A stretch of 8,018 bases of DNA, taken from NCBI GenBank assembly GCA_007693875.1, contig RECT01000195.1:1-8018 (forward strand). Direction: 5' to 3'. The notes below the pieces were generated by a model, which saw nothing but the letters and a program-made list of their open reading frames with translations, was not told the DNA's origin and did no database searches. The DNA is from Spirulina sp. DLM2.Bin59. Its GTDB lineage: Bacteria > Cyanobacteriota > Cyanobacteriia > Cyanobacteriales > Spirulinaceae. Within the stretch, counting starts at the first letter, position 1. Each line of letters opens with the position of its first letter. The position numbers and the translations under genes are program-made. Shown one piece after another: positions 6,925 through 8,018 of this stretch.

Positions 6925-6932
6925 TCCTTCCT
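6925..6932 (-). promoter_or_regulatory. Shine-Dalgarno of DAHP synthase gene
   Basis: The minus strand reads AGGAAGGA, 7 bases before ATG 6917. It fixes the start of the DAHP synthase gene. I found no clear -35/-10 pair in the 128-base gap upstream. Confidence 0.75.
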
Positions 6933-7020
6933 GTATTATTTTGCAGATAAAAGAACAGTTACAGCCTATTGTGGCATTGCTGCGGGGCCAACGGGCTGTG
7001 ATATTGCTTCACAATTTCTA

Positions 7021-7034
7021 GGGGCGATCGCCCC
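7021..7034. repeat. 14-base palindrome with HIP1 core after pam68-like gene
   Basis: GGGGCGATCGCCCC is perfectly palindromic and centred on HIP1 (GCGATCGC, 7024-7031). It starts 11 bases after the stop of the pam68-like gene. No U-tract follows it on the minus strand, so a terminator role is weak; it is best taken as an extended HIP1 site. Confidence 0.7.
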
Positions 7035-7045
7035 CATCCACGATT

Positions 7046-7513
7046 TTAAGAGGGGTCGGGGTTTTGTTTAGCTGCCTTAGCCGTGCGCCGGGCCTCCCGC
7101 AGGGCCTCAAACACACGCTTACCATTGAGGGTAAATTCCCGCCAACCGAACCAGCCCCCCACTCGGTCTTCATCCCATGACGTAGAGAGAATGCCATAGC
7201 TCAAACCCACCACACCGGAGCCAAACAGTCCCAGGGTTGCCACAAACACCGCATAGGGGGGAATATCAAACCAACCATGGCTGACCACCCAATAAAAGAT
7301 AAAAAAGCTAAAAATGCCCAAACCCGAGGGAACGCCACAAAACAAAGCCATGCGGCGAATCATCCGCCGACTGACTGCATCGGGAATGGCAGAGAGGGAG
7401 GCCGCTTCCCGACTGGCGGCACTGACCTGAGGGGGGGCGGGGCGTTTCGCTTTTTTATCCCGCTTTCTACGGGGTTCAAAGGGGAGATTGTTGCGGGGAG
7501 CGTCTTCAGGCAT
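7046..7513 (-). CDS. PAM68-family photosystem II assembly protein (DUF3464)
   Basis: This 155-residue membrane protein has a basic, Pro-rich N-terminus (about 1-50, with Arg/Lys clusters at 15-24), two hydrophobic segments (about 55-77 and 86-109), and the family-typical stretch LSYGILSTSWDEDRVGGWFG at 104-123. It ends in a basic amphipathic tail. Known of the family: plant PAM68 and its Synechocystis counterpart Sll0933 assist photosystem II assembly; the cyanobacterial protein has been linked to ribosomes and to chlorophyll insertion into CP47. Both termini should face the cytoplasm or stroma, with the basic ends able to contact RNA. The start is ATG 7513, with only a weak GGA upstream. The gene lies 17 bases after rpsO on the same strand, so it is probably co-transcribed and may be coupled to S15 supply. 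Identity rests on the conserved C-terminal stretch and topology. Confidence 0.9.
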   Translation of the reverse strand: MPEDAPRNNLPFEPRRKRDKKAKRPAPPQVSAASREAASLSAIPDAVSRRMIRRMALFCGVPSGLGIFSFFIFYWVVSHGWFDIPPYAVFVATLGLFGSGVVGLSYGILSTSWDEDRVGGWFGWREFTLNGKRVFEALREARRTAKAAKQNPDPS

Positions 7514-7530
7514 GATCCAACAGGTAAAGG

Positions 7531-7800
7531 TTAGCGACGGATGCCGAGACGGCCGATCAGGGCTTGATAATGGGCATAGTCATGTTTTTGGATATAGTTC
7601 AACAACCGCCGCCGTTGACCAATGAGTTTGAGCAGACCCCGCCGGGAGGAATGGTCTTTTTTATTGGCTTTGAGGTGAGTGGTGAGGTTGTTGATCCGTT
7701 CCGTGAGGACGGCCACTTGGATATCAGAGGAACCGGTATCGGTGTCGTGGGCTTGGTACTCAACAATCAGTTCTTGTTTGCGCTCTTGGGTAATGGTCAT
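7531..7800 (-). CDS. rpsO: 30S ribosomal protein S15
   Basis: S15 is a primary binder of 16S rRNA in the platform of the small subunit and takes part in a bridge to the 50S subunit. The 89-residue product has the usual length and the family landmarks: HDTDTGSSDIQVAVLTERI (18-36) with the GSS/QVA signature, KKDHSSRRGLLKLIGQRRRL (47-66) for rRNA contact, and the C-terminal LIGRLGIRR. A longer frame from TTG 7827 would add nine residues, but ATG 7800 gives the family start MTITQERKQ. An extended -10 just upstream would place the transcript start so close to the TTG that it would have almost no leader. No clear Shine-Dalgarno precedes ATG 7800. In other bacteria S15 represses its own mRNA; no leader fold that would prove this is visible here. 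Confidence 0.97.
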   Translation of the reverse strand: MTITQERKQELIVEYQAHDTDTGSSDIQVAVLTERINNLTTHLKANKKDHSSRRGLLKLIGQRRRLLNYIQKHDYAHYQALIGRLGIRR

Positions 7801-7839
7801 GAATTCAAGGGGATTAATCGATTGCAATAGAGATTGATC

Positions 7840-7848
7840 ATTGTATCA
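7840..7848 (-). promoter_or_regulatory. Candidate extended -10 promoter (TGATACAAT) of rpsO-pam68
   Basis: The minus strand reads TG-A-TACAAT, a good match to TGnTATAAT. Transcription would start near 7833, giving a leader of about 33 bases before ATG 7800. The -35 region is C-rich and unlike TTGACA, as expected for an extended -10 type. It would serve rpsO and the pam68-like gene behind it. Confidence 0.5.
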
Positions 7849-7882
7849 CCTCTGCCTCGGGTCGGGGAAGATCCCCCCCTGC

Positions 7883-7902
7883 CCCCCCTTTGAAAAGGGG
7901 GG
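7883..7902. repeat. C/G-rich hairpin repeat upstream of rpsO
   Basis: CCCCCCTTT and AAAGGGGGG form a 9-base-pair inverted repeat with a 2-base loop, set within a longer C-run beginning at 7873. The ATCCCCCC..GGGGGGATT style is typical of interspersed repeats in cyanobacterial intergenic regions. On the plus strand it is followed by ATTTTG, but no plus-strand gene precedes it. Confidence 0.65.
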
Positions 7903-7917
7903 ATTTTGAAAATTCAA

Positions 7918-7934
7918 CCCCCTTAATAAGGGGG
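7918..7934. repeat. 17-base palindrome CCCCCTTA-a-TAAGGGGG
   Basis: Two perfect 8-base arms flank a single A. It lies 15 bases beyond the previous hairpin and belongs to the same class of C/G-rich intergenic repeat. The following sequence to 7970 is G-rich and without a recognisable gene. Confidence 0.65.
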
Positions 7935-7969
7935 TCGGCGTAGCCGGGGGGAGCCTGCGCGATGGGCCG

Positions 7970-8018
<49 letters not shown>

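Noticed and set aside
6997..7013. TGTGA-N7-TCACA between pam68 and DAHP synthase, resembling a CRP/SYCRP1 site
   Set aside because: The known consensus has a 6-base spacer; this one has 7, which puts the half-sites out of register. Probably chance.
7801..7827. TTG start giving a 98-residue S15
   Set aside because: S15 is normally about 89 residues starting MTIT-like, and the likely transcript start lies only a few bases before the TTG.
7277..7830. Plus-strand open frames opposite pam68-like and rpsO genes
   Set aside because: Low-complexity translations antisense to two well-recognised genes; no ribosome binding sites.

Overview
The window comes from a cyanobacterium. The evidence is six copies of the HIP1 octamer GCGATCGC between 3958 and 7050, a PAM68-family photosystem II assembly protein beside rpsO, and a type I-beta DAHP synthase of cyanobacterial form. 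The genus cannot be named from this sequence. The right edge ends in 48 consecutive G and looks like a low-quality contig end.

Layout. (A) 1-3616, minus strand, AT-rich, no HIP1 site: a two-gene operon. The first gene encodes a 1154-residue superfamily 2 helicase-like protein with a probable PD-(D/E)XK nuclease domain at its C-terminus. The second gene overlaps it by 4 bases (ATGA), has a strong Shine-Dalgarno, and runs off the left edge after 51 codons; I do not recognise it. (B) 3617-3957: a 341-base divergent intergenic region with three inverted repeats and a candidate promoter; composition shifts here from AT-rich to GC-rich. (C) 3958-5733, plus strand: a fused two-ATPase subunit of a dipeptide/oligopeptide-type ABC importer, with no permease or binding-protein gene nearby. 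(D) 5734-5858: a cyanobacterial-style interspersed inverted repeat between convergent genes, containing a strong hairpin. (E) 5859-7827, minus strand: rpsO, then a pam68-like gene 17 bases downstream, then DAHP synthase 128 bases further on. (F) 7828-8018: rpsO upstream region with an extended -10 promoter, C/G-rich palindromic repeats, then the poly-G run.

Regions C-E are ordinary cyanobacterial chromosome: peptide uptake, entry to the shikimate pathway, photosystem II assembly and ribosomal protein S15. Region A differs in composition and lacks HIP1, so it is probably an acquired accessory operon. Its helicase-nuclease fusion with a translationally coupled partner fits the general plan of anti-phage or other nucleic-acid-processing systems. 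Assignment to a named system is not possible here because the partner gene is cut off. This operon is the most likely place for something undescribed.
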